Positions 25,251 to 34,450 are shown, numbered from the stretch's first letter. The stretch: 64,000 nt of DNA from Trichocoleus sp. FACHB-46 (GCF_014695385.1 NZ_JACJOD010000033.1:120429-184428), one strand, 5' to 3'. The notes: a model not told the origin generated them from the sequence alone. Numbers and translations: made by a program.

Positions 25251-25997
25251 CTACGGCGATCGCTTGGGCTGCTCAGGCTGTTGGGTTGGAGTATTGCCAC
25301 CTTGAAAGTAGAAATCTTTGGCTAAGGGAATCAAAATTGGAGCGATGACGGCTGTCAGACCAAACAAGCCGGTGGCGATCGCTACTGCTACTTGGCTAAA
25401 AGCTTGGATGCGAGCCAGCCTAACCGCCGTATCGTTGCTTGCGGTCTCCTGTGTTTTCTTGATAACTGCAAGCTCGTCCCTCAGGGCTTTAACAGTTTGC
25501 TCCCAATCCTGACGCGACTTCTCAATTGCTTTAACATTTTCCCCGACCTGATATTCCAGCTTGGCGATTTGGCCTTGTAATTGAGCTTGACCAACCTTAA
25601 TGGTCGTTCCACCTCTGGCCTCTAATACTTTTTCAATTTTTTCTAGAACTGACCCGAAATCGGCTGTTTTCTCATAGACCTCGACTTCTTGTTTCCTGGC
25701 CTCACGTTTAATAGCCGGGGCAGCAATGGAGCTAATTAGCTGTACCTCTCCATAACGCTTCAGATAAGCGATCGCCTCACCCAATGCCTCCTTGCCCAAG
25801 TCTGCCAGTCCTGGGTCTAGCCAAATTTGGTCAATTTCTGGATGAAGTTGCAGGTAAAGCATTGCTTCCTTGAAGCTTCGCTTCCACTCCACCGTTGCCT
25901 GATCACCATGCCGCTCTTTAACCTGCTCACAAAAGATGCGGGCGTCTGAAGAGGTATCCTCAATCAGCAAGAGATGTAACTGATCGGTATCATACAT
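25251..25997 (-). CDS. Receiver domain fused to coiled coil and transmembrane anchor
   Basis: Residues 1-120 form a CheY-like receiver: LLLIEDTSSD supplies the acidic pair, IWLDPGL near residue 60 the phosphorylated Asp, ISS the switch residue, and VYEKTADF the Lys. Then comes a coiled coil (about 140-190) and a hydrophobic segment (about 205-228, AVAIATGLFGLTAVIAPILIPLA) near the C-terminus. The phosphorylatable domain would therefore be membrane-tethered, which is unusual for a response regulator. It overlaps the upstream regulator gene by 8 bases and is the third gene of the operon. Confidence 0.65.
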   Translation of the reverse strand: MYDTDQLHLLLIEDTSSDARIFCEQVKERHGDQATVEWKRSFKEAMLYLQLHPEIDQIWLDPGLADLGKEALGEAIAYLKRYGEVQLISSIAAPAIKREARKQEVEVYEKTADFGSVLEKIEKVLEARGGTTIKVGQAQLQGQIAKLEYQVGENVKAIEKSRQDWEQTVKALRDELAVIKKTQETASNDTAVRLARIQAFSQVAVAIATGLFGLTAVIAPILIPLAKDFYFQGGNTPTQQPEQPKRSP

Positions 25998-26403
25998 GGG
26001 GTAACCTCATGGCTTCCCAAGACTGCTGTAGCTTATCCAGGTTGTCAGCAAACTCCTCGTAGGAAGCAACCTTGAGGACATACCCAGCGCATTGCCGCTC
26101 CCAAGCCGCATTGATATCGCTAGGATTGTTGCTGGTTGTAATGATGACCACTGGGATTTTGAGAAAACGAGCATTCGCTTTGAGAATTTTCAATAACTCC
26201 AGTCCACCAATGCGAGGCATCTTCAAGTCACTCAGAATCACGTGAGGCAGAGTAGGTGCTTGCTGCAAGTAGGCGATCGCCTCCACTCCGTTGAAACAAA
26301 CCGTAATTTCCCCTTGAATACTCCGCCTAGCCCAACTCTCTTCGAGTGCGGCGCGAGCAATCATAGCGGCGCTCGTGTCGTCATCAATTAATAGCAAACG
26401 CAT
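25990..26403 (-). CDS. Single-domain response regulator
   Basis: The 137-residue product is a stand-alone CheY/Rcp1-like receiver: LLLIDDD acidic pocket, VILSDLKMPRIGG with the phosphorylated Asp near residue 62, VVIITTS, and YVLKV with the Lys. There is no output domain. ATG 26403 was chosen over the upstream GTG because AAGGTGAG lies about 11 bases away. It follows the kinase gene by 12 bases and is probably its target. Confidence 0.85.
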   Translation of the reverse strand: MRLLLIDDDTSAAMIARAALEESWARRSIQGEITVCFNGVEAIAYLQQAPTLPHVILSDLKMPRIGGLELLKILKANARFLKIPVVIITTSNNPSDINAAWERQCAGYVLKVASYEEFADNLDKLQQSWEAMRLPHV

Positions 26404-26415
26404 TACTGCCACGAC

Positions 26416-27771
26416 TCACCTTCTAATTGAGAATCGGAATGTGGAACCGCACCCTGCCCCTTCAGACTCAACCCAAGCCGTACCACCATGTCTCATGGCA
26501 ATTTTTTTTACGGTGGCAAGACCAATTCCTGTACCTTCGTATTCGCTTTGAGAGTGTAGGCGTTTGAACATCGTAAATAACTGTCCTTGGTCCTCTGGAG
26601 CGATACCAATACCGTTATCTCGCACACTAAAAATCCACTCTTGCGGCGTTGCTTCAGCAGTAATAGAAATGATAAGTGGATGCTCTTTAGATCGATATTT
26701 CAGGGCATTGGCAATCAAATTTTCAAATACCTGAATCAACTGAAACGGGTCTGCCCAGACATTGGGTATCCTGTCCCAACGGATTGAAGCTTGAGTTTTG
26801 ATGATTTCGGGATTTAGGTGCGCTACGACTTCTGTTAAAAGTTGATTGACATTGACAAGTTTTGGTTGCTCTTGCAGTCGGCCTACACGCGAGTAAATCA
26901 AAATGTCGTCAACTAAGCGCATTGCATACTCGCAATCCTTGATGATCTGCTCTAGCAAGCTGTGCTCTTCATTGGTGATTTTGCTACTGATTTTGCGCTT
27001 CAAAATGGCAATTAACCCACTAATTCCCCTAAGAGGAGTCTTCAGGTCGTGGGAAGCTGCGTAGGTAAAGCCTTCTAATTCTTGGTTGGCTGATTCGAGT
27101 TGTTCGTTAGCCTGCCTCAAATTCGACTCAGCTTGACTGACCTGACGCACTTTTTGGCGTACCAGGCGGAGCTGGTAAAAGACGAGCAAAGGAGCTGCAA
27201 CTAACCCAGCGATCGCTCCAACAATAGTTATCTTTGCAACTTGTTGAGCTTCGCGAGACCGAGCATTCAGTAACTTCGTTTCCCGATATTGCAGCTGTGC
27301 GACCATATCCCGAATTTGGTCTTGCACTTGTTTGCCTTGGTTAGACAAGATTTGTTCTTGAGCAGCTATAAAGCCCTGTTCTTGCCTCAGTTGAACGGCT
27401 TGTTTGGCTAGGCTTATCCTTCGGTTAATCAAAGGTTCTAGTTGTTGCAGCCATAACTGCTGTTGAGGATCATCCACTGCCTGACGTAGTCTATTTTGTG
27501 ACTCATCAATCGTGGCGATCGCTCGGTAGTAGGGCTCTAAATATTCCTCCCTACCAGTCAAGATGAAGCCGTGCTGTCCTGTTTCTACATCAATGGTCAG
27601 CAACAGCACTCGTTCTAGTTGCCTACTAATTTCAGCAGCCCTACTCTCGCTTTTGGATGCCTGCAACCACAGCAGTGAAAAGAAAACGAGACTGCTACTA
27701 AGTAATAGAAATATAACCAGTGCCAGGGCAAACCCAGCGTTGATCCTGTTGTTGAGTGCCCTTGGCCTCAT
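26416..27771 (-). CDS. CHASE3 sensor histidine kinase
   Basis: The 451-residue membrane kinase starts at ATG 27771, with GAGG 6 bases upstream. It has a transmembrane helix near residue 15-35, a CHASE3-type sensor (QHGFILTGREEYLEPY), a second transmembrane segment near 185, a coiled coil, then the HisKA box ASHDLKTPLRG and a HATPase with N box ENLIANALKY, DNGIGI and GTGIGLATVKKI. Cyanobacterial phytochrome-type output kinases share this catalytic core. It heads an operon with the two receivers. Two-component genes are unusual in phage genomes. Confidence 0.88.
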   Translation of the reverse strand: MRPRALNNRINAGFALALVIFLLLSSSLVFFSLLWLQASKSESRAAEISRQLERVLLLTIDVETGQHGFILTGREEYLEPYYRAIATIDESQNRLRQAVDDPQQQLWLQQLEPLINRRISLAKQAVQLRQEQGFIAAQEQILSNQGKQVQDQIRDMVAQLQYRETKLLNARSREAQQVAKITIVGAIAGLVAAPLLVFYQLRLVRQKVRQVSQAESNLRQANEQLESANQELEGFTYAASHDLKTPLRGISGLIAILKRKISSKITNEEHSLLEQIIKDCEYAMRLVDDILIYSRVGRLQEQPKLVNVNQLLTEVVAHLNPEIIKTQASIRWDRIPNVWADPFQLIQVFENLIANALKYRSKEHPLIISITAEATPQEWIFSVRDNGIGIAPEDQGQLFTMFKRLHSQSEYEGTGIGLATVKKIAMRHGGTAWVESEGAGCGSTFRFSIRR

Positions 27772-27880
27772 TGCCTGCCTCACTGGAGGGGTACTACCAT
27801 CCGCCTAAATTATCTAATCATGTTAATATTTTGGCATTAACAGTTTTATAACTAATCTCTAACTTAATCGCTAACCCGAA

Positions 27881-27915
27881 AGAGGAGGCCGCTGAGTCGC
27901 GGTCTCCTCTTTTTG
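27881..27915 (+). terminator. Strong hairpin upstream of the tail module
   Basis: AGAGGAGGCCGC pairs with GCGGTCTCCTCT around a short TGAGTC loop, followed by TTTTG. It ends about 20 bases before the first tail gene. It has the shape of an intrinsic terminator. Confidence 0.7.
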
Positions 27916-27933
27916 CATTTTTGGGGGACCCCT

Positions 27934-28350
27934 ATGACGACTATGCAGAAGCAAGTGGCACTGAGATTTCAGCGAGAGCCACTGCAAGTTTCTTATCCTC
28001 CTGGCTTCACAGGTGTCAAAAGCACCCATCCAGAAGAGGAGGAATTTTTTCTCAGTACTGAACCTCGCTTCTTGACCCTAGATGAGATTCAGCTGGTTCA
28101 GAAGTTTATTGAGCGTTTGGGTTACCGACAGGAGCTAGTTTTTACTGGCGCTATTCTGATTGATCCAAATGACCCGCTTCTGGAGGCTTCTCATGAGCAG
28201 ATCAACCAGATTGAAGCGGAAGCCAACCTCGCCAATACAGAAATGGCTCCTGGTGGTGGGCAGCGAAGCATTCGGGAGCGTGTTTACATCCTGCGGGAGC
28301 GCGGTTTTTTAGGCAGCGGCAACAAAGTTTTGAGTCCAGCAGCAGAATAA
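27934..28350 (+). CDS. Hypothetical tail-module protein preceding the sheath
   Basis: The 138-residue product is read from ATG 27934, with GGGGGA 5 bases upstream. It precedes the sheath gene by 11 bases. Sequence features are LTLDEIQLVQKFIERLGY and a C-terminal helical Arg-rich run. In myophages the gene before the sheath may encode a tail terminator or completion protein, but no family is recognised. Confidence 0.5.
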   Translation: MTTMQKQVALRFQREPLQVSYPPGFTGVKSTHPEEEEFFLSTEPRFLTLDEIQLVQKFIERLGYRQELVFTGAILIDPNDPLLEASHEQINQIEAEANLANTEMAPGGGQRSIRERVYILRERGFLGSGNKVLSPAAE

Positions 28351-28361
28351 GAGGTTAAGCG

Positions 28362-31300
28362 ATGGCACTACAGGAAGCAACCTATGTCTTTGGTCCTCCC
28401 TTAGGGGCGGCTGGGACAGATGTAATTGAACGATCGGGTGGTAACGCCTTAGAAGATCCGCGCTATGGCAGCTGCGCCTATTGGGGGGTTCTAAAGCGTG
28501 GTCCAATGGGTGTAGCAATTCCCATTAACTCTCGACGAGAGTATGACGAGATTTTTGGTGACCCCCGAGATTCTCGCTGGCATCTGTTTGCCAATGGGGC
28601 TCATTTGTTGCCTGATGCAATTGATGGTTTCTTTGCTACTGGGAGGGGGTCAGGTCAGCTCTGGATTACCCGTCTAGATTTGGATCGAAAAGCTCGCAGG
28701 GCTTCATTGACGTTAAAGAATCGGATTGGGGCGGATGCACTGCGTGTTATGGCGGCTAATGAAGGCCGCTGGGGAGGAGCTGCAAACCAAATTGCTCAAA
28801 CTCCACTAGTTACGGCAACTAGTCGTACCTTTACGCTAGTTGCACCAGACACCCAAGCCAATGAGTTCATTGATGCTGAGGCAGAGTTTACAGGGTCTCC
28901 TGGTAAGCGTTATCGAATTGTCGCTAACACAGAGGCTAATCCTGTTTCTGGGGAGGCTGTGTTTACAGTCGCCGCTCAATATGACTTGATTATCGATGGA
29001 GTAAGCGGTCCTGTTGCTCTCACTGGAACGGCTACCTACACGCGGTATCGCGCTCTAGCTGGAACGATCGCGTTCCCTCTATCTCGTAATGTCACTGGCA
29101 CTGTGGCTATTAACGGCAGGGTCATCACAGGCACAGGTACCCTATTTACGACTGAGCTCAAGGTGGGAGGCAATGTCTCCTACAGCGGTGAAACCCGTGC
29201 GATCGAGAGCATTACTAGCGACACAACGTTGACAGTTGCTCAAGCCTTTTCCAATGGTGGTACTGGCTTGACGCTCCAAACTGACAACCTAACTGTCACT
29301 GGCACCCTTACTACATTCACAACTGAACTAGCAGTTGGTGACACCCTGTATGTCGATATCAATGGTCAAAGACAGGGGCGGACGGTAGCAGCTATCGTTT
29401 CTAATACTGACTTGACTTTGGCATCAGGATTTACTGCTGATGTGACGGCAGGCACGGCGGCTGAAGCCGATAACCTAGTTGTGACTGGAACAGGGACTCA
29501 GTTTGCGACTCAGGTGTCAGCAGGTCAGTACTTAATTGATCCAAATCGCCAAGGCTCAACCGTCAAAGTTACCAGTGTTATAAGTGCCACTGAGCTGAGA
29601 GTCGAACGACCATTTTCAATGGATTTCACAGCGGCTCAGCTAACCAAGCAAAATCAGCTGGCAATGGTGAATTTGTCGGCACCTAGAAATGAGGGCTTGG
29701 CAGTAGAAATCAGCCAAGGCACTCGATACCCTGACACCCACTTTGGAATGACAGTTCGGTTCAACGGTTCGGTTGTACTACAGATTTCTGATGCCTCACT
29801 AGATCCTAGTGATCCGTTTTTTGTCGAGCCCTTGGTGAACGATAGTAACGTAGCCTTTCGAGCTGGAAGTGTTAACTATCAAAAATGGATTACGGTCGAA
29901 TCCCTTTGGAACTCTGCTTACACCACTAATGCTCAGGCAGATGTTCGGCCTTGTAATGGCTCAGGAACTGCTTTAGCTCTAACAAACGATCGCATCTATA
30001 CCATTGCCGAGCTCGAGCCGAGTTTAGTAATTGGGAATCTGCTCTACCCGAATCCTTACACTCAGGCTCGTAACTATTTCCGGGTTAAGGGAGCTGTTGC
30101 TCCCATGGATCTGCAAGGCAGCATTAGTTCTAGTGGAGTAACGGTCACAGGTACTAGCACCAACTTCTTGGCAGTACTGAAGCCAGGTGACTATATCTAT
30201 GACCCGGTTAGCAAGACCGCTCGGAAAGTCCGCACGATCGCGAGTAATACTTCGCTGACCCTTGAAACTGCCTTCCCCTCTAATCTGGCAGCTTTAACCG
30301 AGACTAAGAAGCTAGGTTATGTGCAGGTGGACCAAGGGTATGACCTGACACTAGTCGCAGATGAAGGCGATCGCTTCCTATTGGTCTATCCGCAGCAACT
30401 CACGCGGGGTTACGACGGGAACACGGCACATCTGATCCCGTATCACCTCACTAAGTTTGCCGACATCGATCGCAACCATTTGGAGAATGCCACCTTTGGC
30501 CGTAACCAAGGGCTAATTCGGATGGCCTGTCCAGGTATCTCTGATGTTGCGGTACAAAAAGCTTTTGCTGCTTATGCGGCTGCTAAAGCCTATGAATTTC
30601 GGGCGGAGATTCCTTCGCAGTATAATTCGGCGGCGGCAGCAGAAGCTTTCCTTAATCAGGATTTGGGACGGAACAACTTCATCACCGCAGCATTCCCAAG
30701 CTACGGATTCGTCTCTAATCCTTTGGGCGCAGGCGATCGCATGATTTCCATTTCAGGCGATGTGATGGGGGGTGAAAGTGCCTTTGCGACAGCGGCGCGC
30801 GGCTACCACAGACCCTTTGCTGGGGTAGATGCTATATTATCCCGAATTATCAAGCTCCCCTTCGAGGCTCTACCCGCTGATGAGGCGATCATTAACGTGG
30901 CTGGCCTCCATACCATTAAGTCCTACCAAGGGAATGTGATAGTCTTTGGGGCTCGCTCTCCAGCCATTAGTCCCACCTACGATTTCACCCATATTAGACG
31001 CATCCAATCCAATTACGTGCGGATCTTTCTTGAAGCTAGGACTCTTTTAGAAACCCTCTTCAAACCAAATCAACCTTACTTGGCTGAGCAGATTGTGATG
31101 GTACTCAACAATTTTGCTAGGCAGGAATATCGCAAGGGGGTATTTACTCGCTACCTCAGCTTCTCCCAGGCGGTGCAAATTCAAGGTGGTTCTCCTTCAG
31201 GCAACGTCATCACTGATGCAGGCTCTCAAGACGCGGTGGTCGATATCGTCAATGGTCGGTTGAGGATTTTCTTCCGATATGTTCCAACAGGAATTTTGGA

Positions 31301-31376
31301 GCGTCTCAGCATTGACTGTGGCCCAGATATTTTGGTGGCGCAGTATGGCAACACCCTGAACCAAGCTGCTGTTTAG
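28362..31376 (+). CDS. Contractile tail sheath protein with inserted repeats
   Basis: The 1004-residue product is a tail sheath: the start (residues 1-100, PMGVAIPINSRREYDEIFGD, GSGQLWITRL) and the end (about 700-1004, GGESAFATAARGYHRPFAGVDA, NFARQEYRKGVFTRYLSF) match sheath families. Typical sheaths have about 480-660 residues. The extra length is due to four repeats near residues 246, 308, 370 and 586, each with a VTGTxTxF core followed by GDxI and an LTL strand, resembling small beta domains. These probably project from the tail surface. The sheath contracts to drive the tube into the host. Confidence 0.88.
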   Translation: MALQEATYVFGPPLGAAGTDVIERSGGNALEDPRYGSCAYWGVLKRGPMGVAIPINSRREYDEIFGDPRDSRWHLFANGAHLLPDAIDGFFATGRGSGQLWITRLDLDRKARRASLTLKNRIGADALRVMAANEGRWGGAANQIAQTPLVTATSRTFTLVAPDTQANEFIDAEAEFTGSPGKRYRIVANTEANPVSGEAVFTVAAQYDLIIDGVSGPVALTGTATYTRYRALAGTIAFPLSRNVTGTVAINGRVITGTGTLFTTELKVGGNVSYSGETRAIESITSDTTLTVAQAFSNGGTGLTLQTDNLTVTGTLTTFTTELAVGDTLYVDINGQRQGRTVAAIVSNTDLTLASGFTADVTAGTAAEADNLVVTGTGTQFATQVSAGQYLIDPNRQGSTVKVTSVISATELRVERPFSMDFTAAQLTKQNQLAMVNLSAPRNEGLAVEISQGTRYPDTHFGMTVRFNGSVVLQISDASLDPSDPFFVEPLVNDSNVAFRAGSVNYQKWITVESLWNSAYTTNAQADVRPCNGSGTALALTNDRIYTIAELEPSLVIGNLLYPNPYTQARNYFRVKGAVAPMDLQGSISSSGVTVTGTSTNFLAVLKPGDYIYDPVSKTARKVRTIASNTSLTLETAFPSNLAALTETKKLGYVQVDQGYDLTLVADEGDRFLLVYPQQLTRGYDGNTAHLIPYHLTKFADIDRNHLENATFGRNQGLIRMACPGISDVAVQKAFAAYAAAKAYEFRAEIPSQYNSAAAAEAFLNQDLGRNNFITAAFPSYGFVSNPLGAGDRMISISGDVMGGESAFATAARGYHRPFAGVDAILSRIIKLPFEALPADEAIINVAGLHTIKSYQGNVIVFGARSPAISPTYDFTHIRRIQSNYVRIFLEARTLLETLFKPNQPYLAEQIVMVLNNFARQEYRKGVFTRYLSFSQAVQIQGGSPSGNVITDAGSQDAVVDIVNGRLRIFFRYVPTGILERLSIDCGPDILVAQYGNTLNQAAV

Positions 31377-31410
31377 GAAATATTTCCCCAAAGCTAAGGA
31401 GCGATTCACC

Positions 31411-31941
31411 GTGAGAAAGGCAGTTTTAGAGGGAAATATTTTCCCGAAAGCAAAACAGAGATTTTTGGTTGATGGGTTCCCAGATGCGGAAATTCTCGAC
31501 ATCACAAGGGATACGATCGAAATGGCCCTGGGAGTTATCGAGCTTCCTGATCAGACGCGAGTTCCTGGCGGACGGCGGCGATCGGGCGAGTTCACCAAGA
31601 CATTTCACTTTGCGGATGACGAGACGCGAGCCGTATATTTGCGTTGGTTCAGCATGTCACAGGATCGGGGCGATCGCGGAGTTGACCCAACGTACAAACG
31701 TAACGCCACCATCATTTTTCTCAGATTATTTCAAGGCTCTCCTGGGACTTATAACAGTGGCTCTGATGCGCCACCCCTTAGAGCTCGACTCTTTGGTTGC
31801 TGGATTTCGAGGATGACAATCCCCGATTTTGACATGAACGCAGATGAAGGAGACGGCACGTGTATTGCAGAAATTACGATGCAGTTCGATGATGTCGATA
31901 TTGAGGAGCAGAGCGCTCTTCCCGCTCTGAACGCTAGATAG
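31411..31941 (+). CDS. Tail tube protein
   Basis: The 176-residue product starts at GTG 31411, with AAGGAG about 9 bases upstream. It follows the sheath and has the tube-like content: FLVDGFPDAEILDITRD, LGVIELPDQTRVPGG, and a C-terminal strand IAEITMQFDDVDIEEQS. It would form the inner tube through which DNA passes. The pairing of sheath then tube is typical of myophages and contractile systems. A terminator follows at 31971. Confidence 0.78.
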   Translation: MRKAVLEGNIFPKAKQRFLVDGFPDAEILDITRDTIEMALGVIELPDQTRVPGGRRRSGEFTKTFHFADDETRAVYLRWFSMSQDRGDRGVDPTYKRNATIIFLRLFQGSPGTYNSGSDAPPLRARLFGCWISRMTIPDFDMNADEGDGTCIAEITMQFDDVDIEEQSALPALNAR

Positions 31942-31970
31942 ATTTTCGGTCGTAGCCTCTCCTAGGACAG

Positions 31971-31991
31971 CCCCCTTCTCGGGGGTTTTTT
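31971..31991 (+). terminator. Terminator after the tail tube gene
   Basis: CCCCC, loop TTCTC, GGGGG and six T residues make a standard intrinsic terminator closing the sheath-tube transcript. Confidence 0.85.
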
Positions 31992-32054
31992 AATGCCAAT
32001 TTGAGCAATTTGTGGCGATCGCACCAAAAAATTGTTTATTTAATAGCGTTAATT

Positions 32055-32068
32055 CCATAACGTTACGG
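32055..32068. promoter_or_regulatory. Near-palindrome upstream of parA, possible centromere or operator
   Basis: CCATAACGTTACGG is a 14-bp near-palindrome with the perfect core TAACGTTA. Its centre AACGTT and the half TTACGG also occur in the perfect palindrome within parB at 33365-33386. It lies 43 bases before the parA start. Confidence 0.45.
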
Positions 32069-32110
32069 TAGAATTTGACTCATTGTTGGCTCTATTAGGA
32101 GAGTGGTTCG

Positions 32111-32866
32111 TTGAGCCAAATTATTGCAGTTTTTAACCAAGCGGGTGGAGTCGGAAAGTCTACCCTGACGATGAATTTAGGCTATCAACTAGCTCAGCGC
32201 AAGAAGCAAAAAGTTCTATTGATTGACATGGACCCGCAAGGCTCATTGACCTTGTTTATGGGTTTGGAACCATCAGAGCTAAAAGCAACGATCTATGAGT
32301 CGATCATGGAGGATCGACCTCTCGAACCTCATACGTTGCATGGCATGGATTTAGTGCCTGCCAACATCAACCTTAGCGGGGCTGAGCTGGAACTGGTGAT
32401 GGCGGATGCCCGTGACTATCGCTTGCAAGAAGCTCTCAAGCCTTTGCGCGATCGCTATGACTACATCTTGATTGACTGCCCTCCCAGCTTAGGGCTGCTG
32501 AGCTATATAAGCTTAGTTGCTGCCACTCACATTCTCGTTCCCATTCAAACTCAATACAAAGCGTTTTGTGGAACTGAGTTGCTGTTTAAAACAATTGCTC
32601 GCGTAAAGAAGCGGACAAACCCTCAACTTCAAGTTGCTGGGTTTGTGCCGACGATGTATGCTTCCCAGAACTCACAAGACAAGCGAGCACTGCAAGCCAT
32701 TACAGAGCAGATGGCACCTGTTGCTAAAGTTTTTGACCCAATTGTACGAGCCACAGCTTTAGCAGATGCCGCAGAGGACCACTTACCTCTAGCGCTTTAC
32801 AATGCCAAGCATCCGGCTTTGGAGATTTTGAATCAGATCGCTAAGCATTTGGAGAAATTGAAGTGA
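32111..32866 (+). CDS. parA: ParA partition ATPase
   Basis: The 251-residue product starts at TTG 32111, with AGGAG about 10 bases upstream. It has the deviant Walker A FNQAGGVGKST near residue 9, the DMDPQGS switch, and YILIDCPPSLG near residue 118. It segregates plasmid or chromosome copies with ParB. It overlaps parB by 4 bases. The absence of an N-terminal DNA-binding domain marks it as a short (type Ib or chromosomal-like) ParA. Confidence 0.9.
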   Translation: MSQIIAVFNQAGGVGKSTLTMNLGYQLAQRKKQKVLLIDMDPQGSLTLFMGLEPSELKATIYESIMEDRPLEPHTLHGMDLVPANINLSGAELELVMADARDYRLQEALKPLRDRYDYILIDCPPSLGLLSYISLVAATHILVPIQTQYKAFCGTELLFKTIARVKKRTNPQLQVAGFVPTMYASQNSQDKRALQAITEQMAPVAKVFDPIVRATALADAAEDHLPLALYNAKHPALEILNQIAKHLEKLK

Positions 32867-33783
32867 AGACTAGGAGCGAGAAACCTTACCGCCAGGTGAT
32901 GGGGGTAGATGCTCTGTTTGGCACCGATGAGCCAGAAGTTGCCAAACAAACAATTTCAGTGTCAGCAATTCATCTACCTGCTCATCAACCCCGACGCTAC
33001 TTCGACCCGCAAAGGATGGAGCGGTTAGTTGATTCTGTTAAAGAGTATGGAATTTTAGAAAACTTGTTGGTTCGCCCACTGTCATCAGGGCAGTATGAGT
33101 TAGTTGCTGGGGAACGACGTTACCGTGCAGCAAAAGAGGCGGGACTGGATGAAGTGCCCGTCACAATCCGAGAACTAACGGATGACCAAGCACTAGAGAT
33201 TGCACTGATTGAGAACCTTCAGCGGGAAGATCTCAATCCCGTTGAAGAGACAGAAGGTGTCTTGCAGCTTTTGGCTAATCGATTAGGCGGAACAACTAAC
33301 GAGGCGATCGCCATCCTCAACCGCAAAGCCTATTTAGATCGCACTGAAGGGGAGCTTGATGAAGTTACGGAAAACGTTTTCCGTAATCAATGGGAAGTTG
33401 TAGAAGGGGTGTTTGCCGCTGTTGGCAAATTTACGCCCGAAAGCTTCAGAGTCAGCCGCTTGCCACTACTCAAACTTCCAAGTGATGTTCTGGAGACACT
33501 ACGACAAGGCCAGCTTGAGTACACCAAGGCACGAGCGATCGCGGGCGTCAAAGATGATGAGCAGAGGCAGGAAATACTTGAAGAGGCGATCGCGCAAGAA
33601 CTGTCTCTGAGTCAGATTAAAGAGCGAATCAAATCACTCAAGCCTTTGCCAGAGGAATCCCTTAAATCTCGATTTGACTCCACCTACAAGCAAGTCAAGA
33701 AATCGGGGCTCTGGGACGATCCTAGGAGACGCAAGCAGTTGGAAAAGTTACTTGCTCAAATGGAGTCCTTACTGGCTGAATAA
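32863..33783 (+). CDS. parB: ParB centromere-binding protein
   Basis: The 306-residue product begins at GTG 32863, overlapping parA. Its CTPase/clamp region is ERRYRAAKEAGL (near residue 85), with ENLQREDLNPVEE near 115, followed by an HTH-containing region typical of cyanobacterial plasmid ParB (RLPLLKLP near residue 204, ARAIAGVKDDEQR). ParB binds its parS and loads as a clamp. A 22-bp perfect palindrome at 33365-33386 is within its coding sequence. Confidence 0.9.
   Translation: MKTRSEKPYRQVMGVDALFGTDEPEVAKQTISVSAIHLPAHQPRRYFDPQRMERLVDSVKEYGILENLLVRPLSSGQYELVAGERRYRAAKEAGLDEVPVTIRELTDDQALEIALIENLQREDLNPVEETEGVLQLLANRLGGTTNEAIAILNRKAYLDRTEGELDEVTENVFRNQWEVVEGVFAAVGKFTPESFRVSRLPLLKLPSDVLETLRQGQLEYTKARAIAGVKDDEQRQEILEEAIAQELSLSQIKERIKSLKPLPEESLKSRFDSTYKQVKKSGLWDDPRRRKQLEKLLAQMESLLAE
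33365..33386. promoter_or_regulatory. Candidate parS: perfect 22-bp palindrome inside parB
   Basis: The sequence runs TTACGGAAAAC then its exact complement, with no mismatch. Such a palindrome is improbable by chance inside coding sequence and has the size of known parS sites. It sits within parB, which is common for parS. It encodes the TENVFRN segment, so both roles are compatible. Confidence 0.6.
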
Positions 33784-34040
33784 AAATTTGAGATGCTGTA
33801 AGATGGCAGCGTGGCTGAGTTATTTTGATAAGAGCGATCGGACTGAGGATAAGACCTGCGCGATCGTTTGAGATGCTTAGACCTTCTAAACAGTTCTGGA
33901 TATTCAACTATTAGGAGGGATGCGCGATCGCGCCATCTGCTGCTCCAATCAAGCATGACTTCAAGCGTAAGTTCAGGCAAGGACTTACCTATGAGCAGGT
34001 TCTGGACTGTGTCTTTGAGCCTTATTTTGTTATTCGCAGA

Positions 34041-34436
34041 GTGGATCGGCAAGCTCAACGCCAAGGCATTGACCGAATTTTCAATGCCCGCTCACAACCT
34101 GAATTGGTTTGGACGGTTGAGTATAAAGCTGATTTAAAAGCAGAAAAGACGAAGCGAGCCTTTATCGAGACAGTCAGTGTTGATGCGAGACAGTGTTGGG
34201 GATGGGCTTACACCTCCAAAGCTGACACCCTGATTTACTATCTACCTCAGAAACAATGGGCCTTTATCATTCCTTTCGACGTATTGAGAGAACGGCTCCC
34301 TCAGTGGGAAAAGTCTTGTCAAACTGGTTCTGCTCAGAACGATGGATACAAAACTCATGGGTTGCTAGTTCCCTTGGAAGAGTTGAGTAGCTGTGCAGAC
34401 AAGATTGCCTGCTGCAAGAAGAGCAGAGAGCTATAG
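34041..34436 (+). CDS. Nuclease-like protein after parB, start unclear
   Basis: The 131-residue form starts at GTG 34041. A plausible open frame extends upstream to 33915 with GLTYEQVLDCVFEPYFVIRR, but no standard start codon precedes it, so the gene may be truncated, frameshifted or use an unusual start. The pattern QGIDRIF, VWTVEYKAD and FIETVS resembles a PD-(D/E)xK nuclease core. The C-terminus has YYLPQKQWAFIIPFDVL, also seen in restriction-like folds. The function is inferred. Confidence 0.45.
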   Translation: MDRQAQRQGIDRIFNARSQPELVWTVEYKADLKAEKTKRAFIETVSVDARQCWGWAYTSKADTLIYYLPQKQWAFIIPFDVLRERLPQWEKSCQTGSAQNDGYKTHGLLVPLEELSSCADKIACCKKSREL

Positions 34437-34450
34437 ATAGGTAATTGCCA

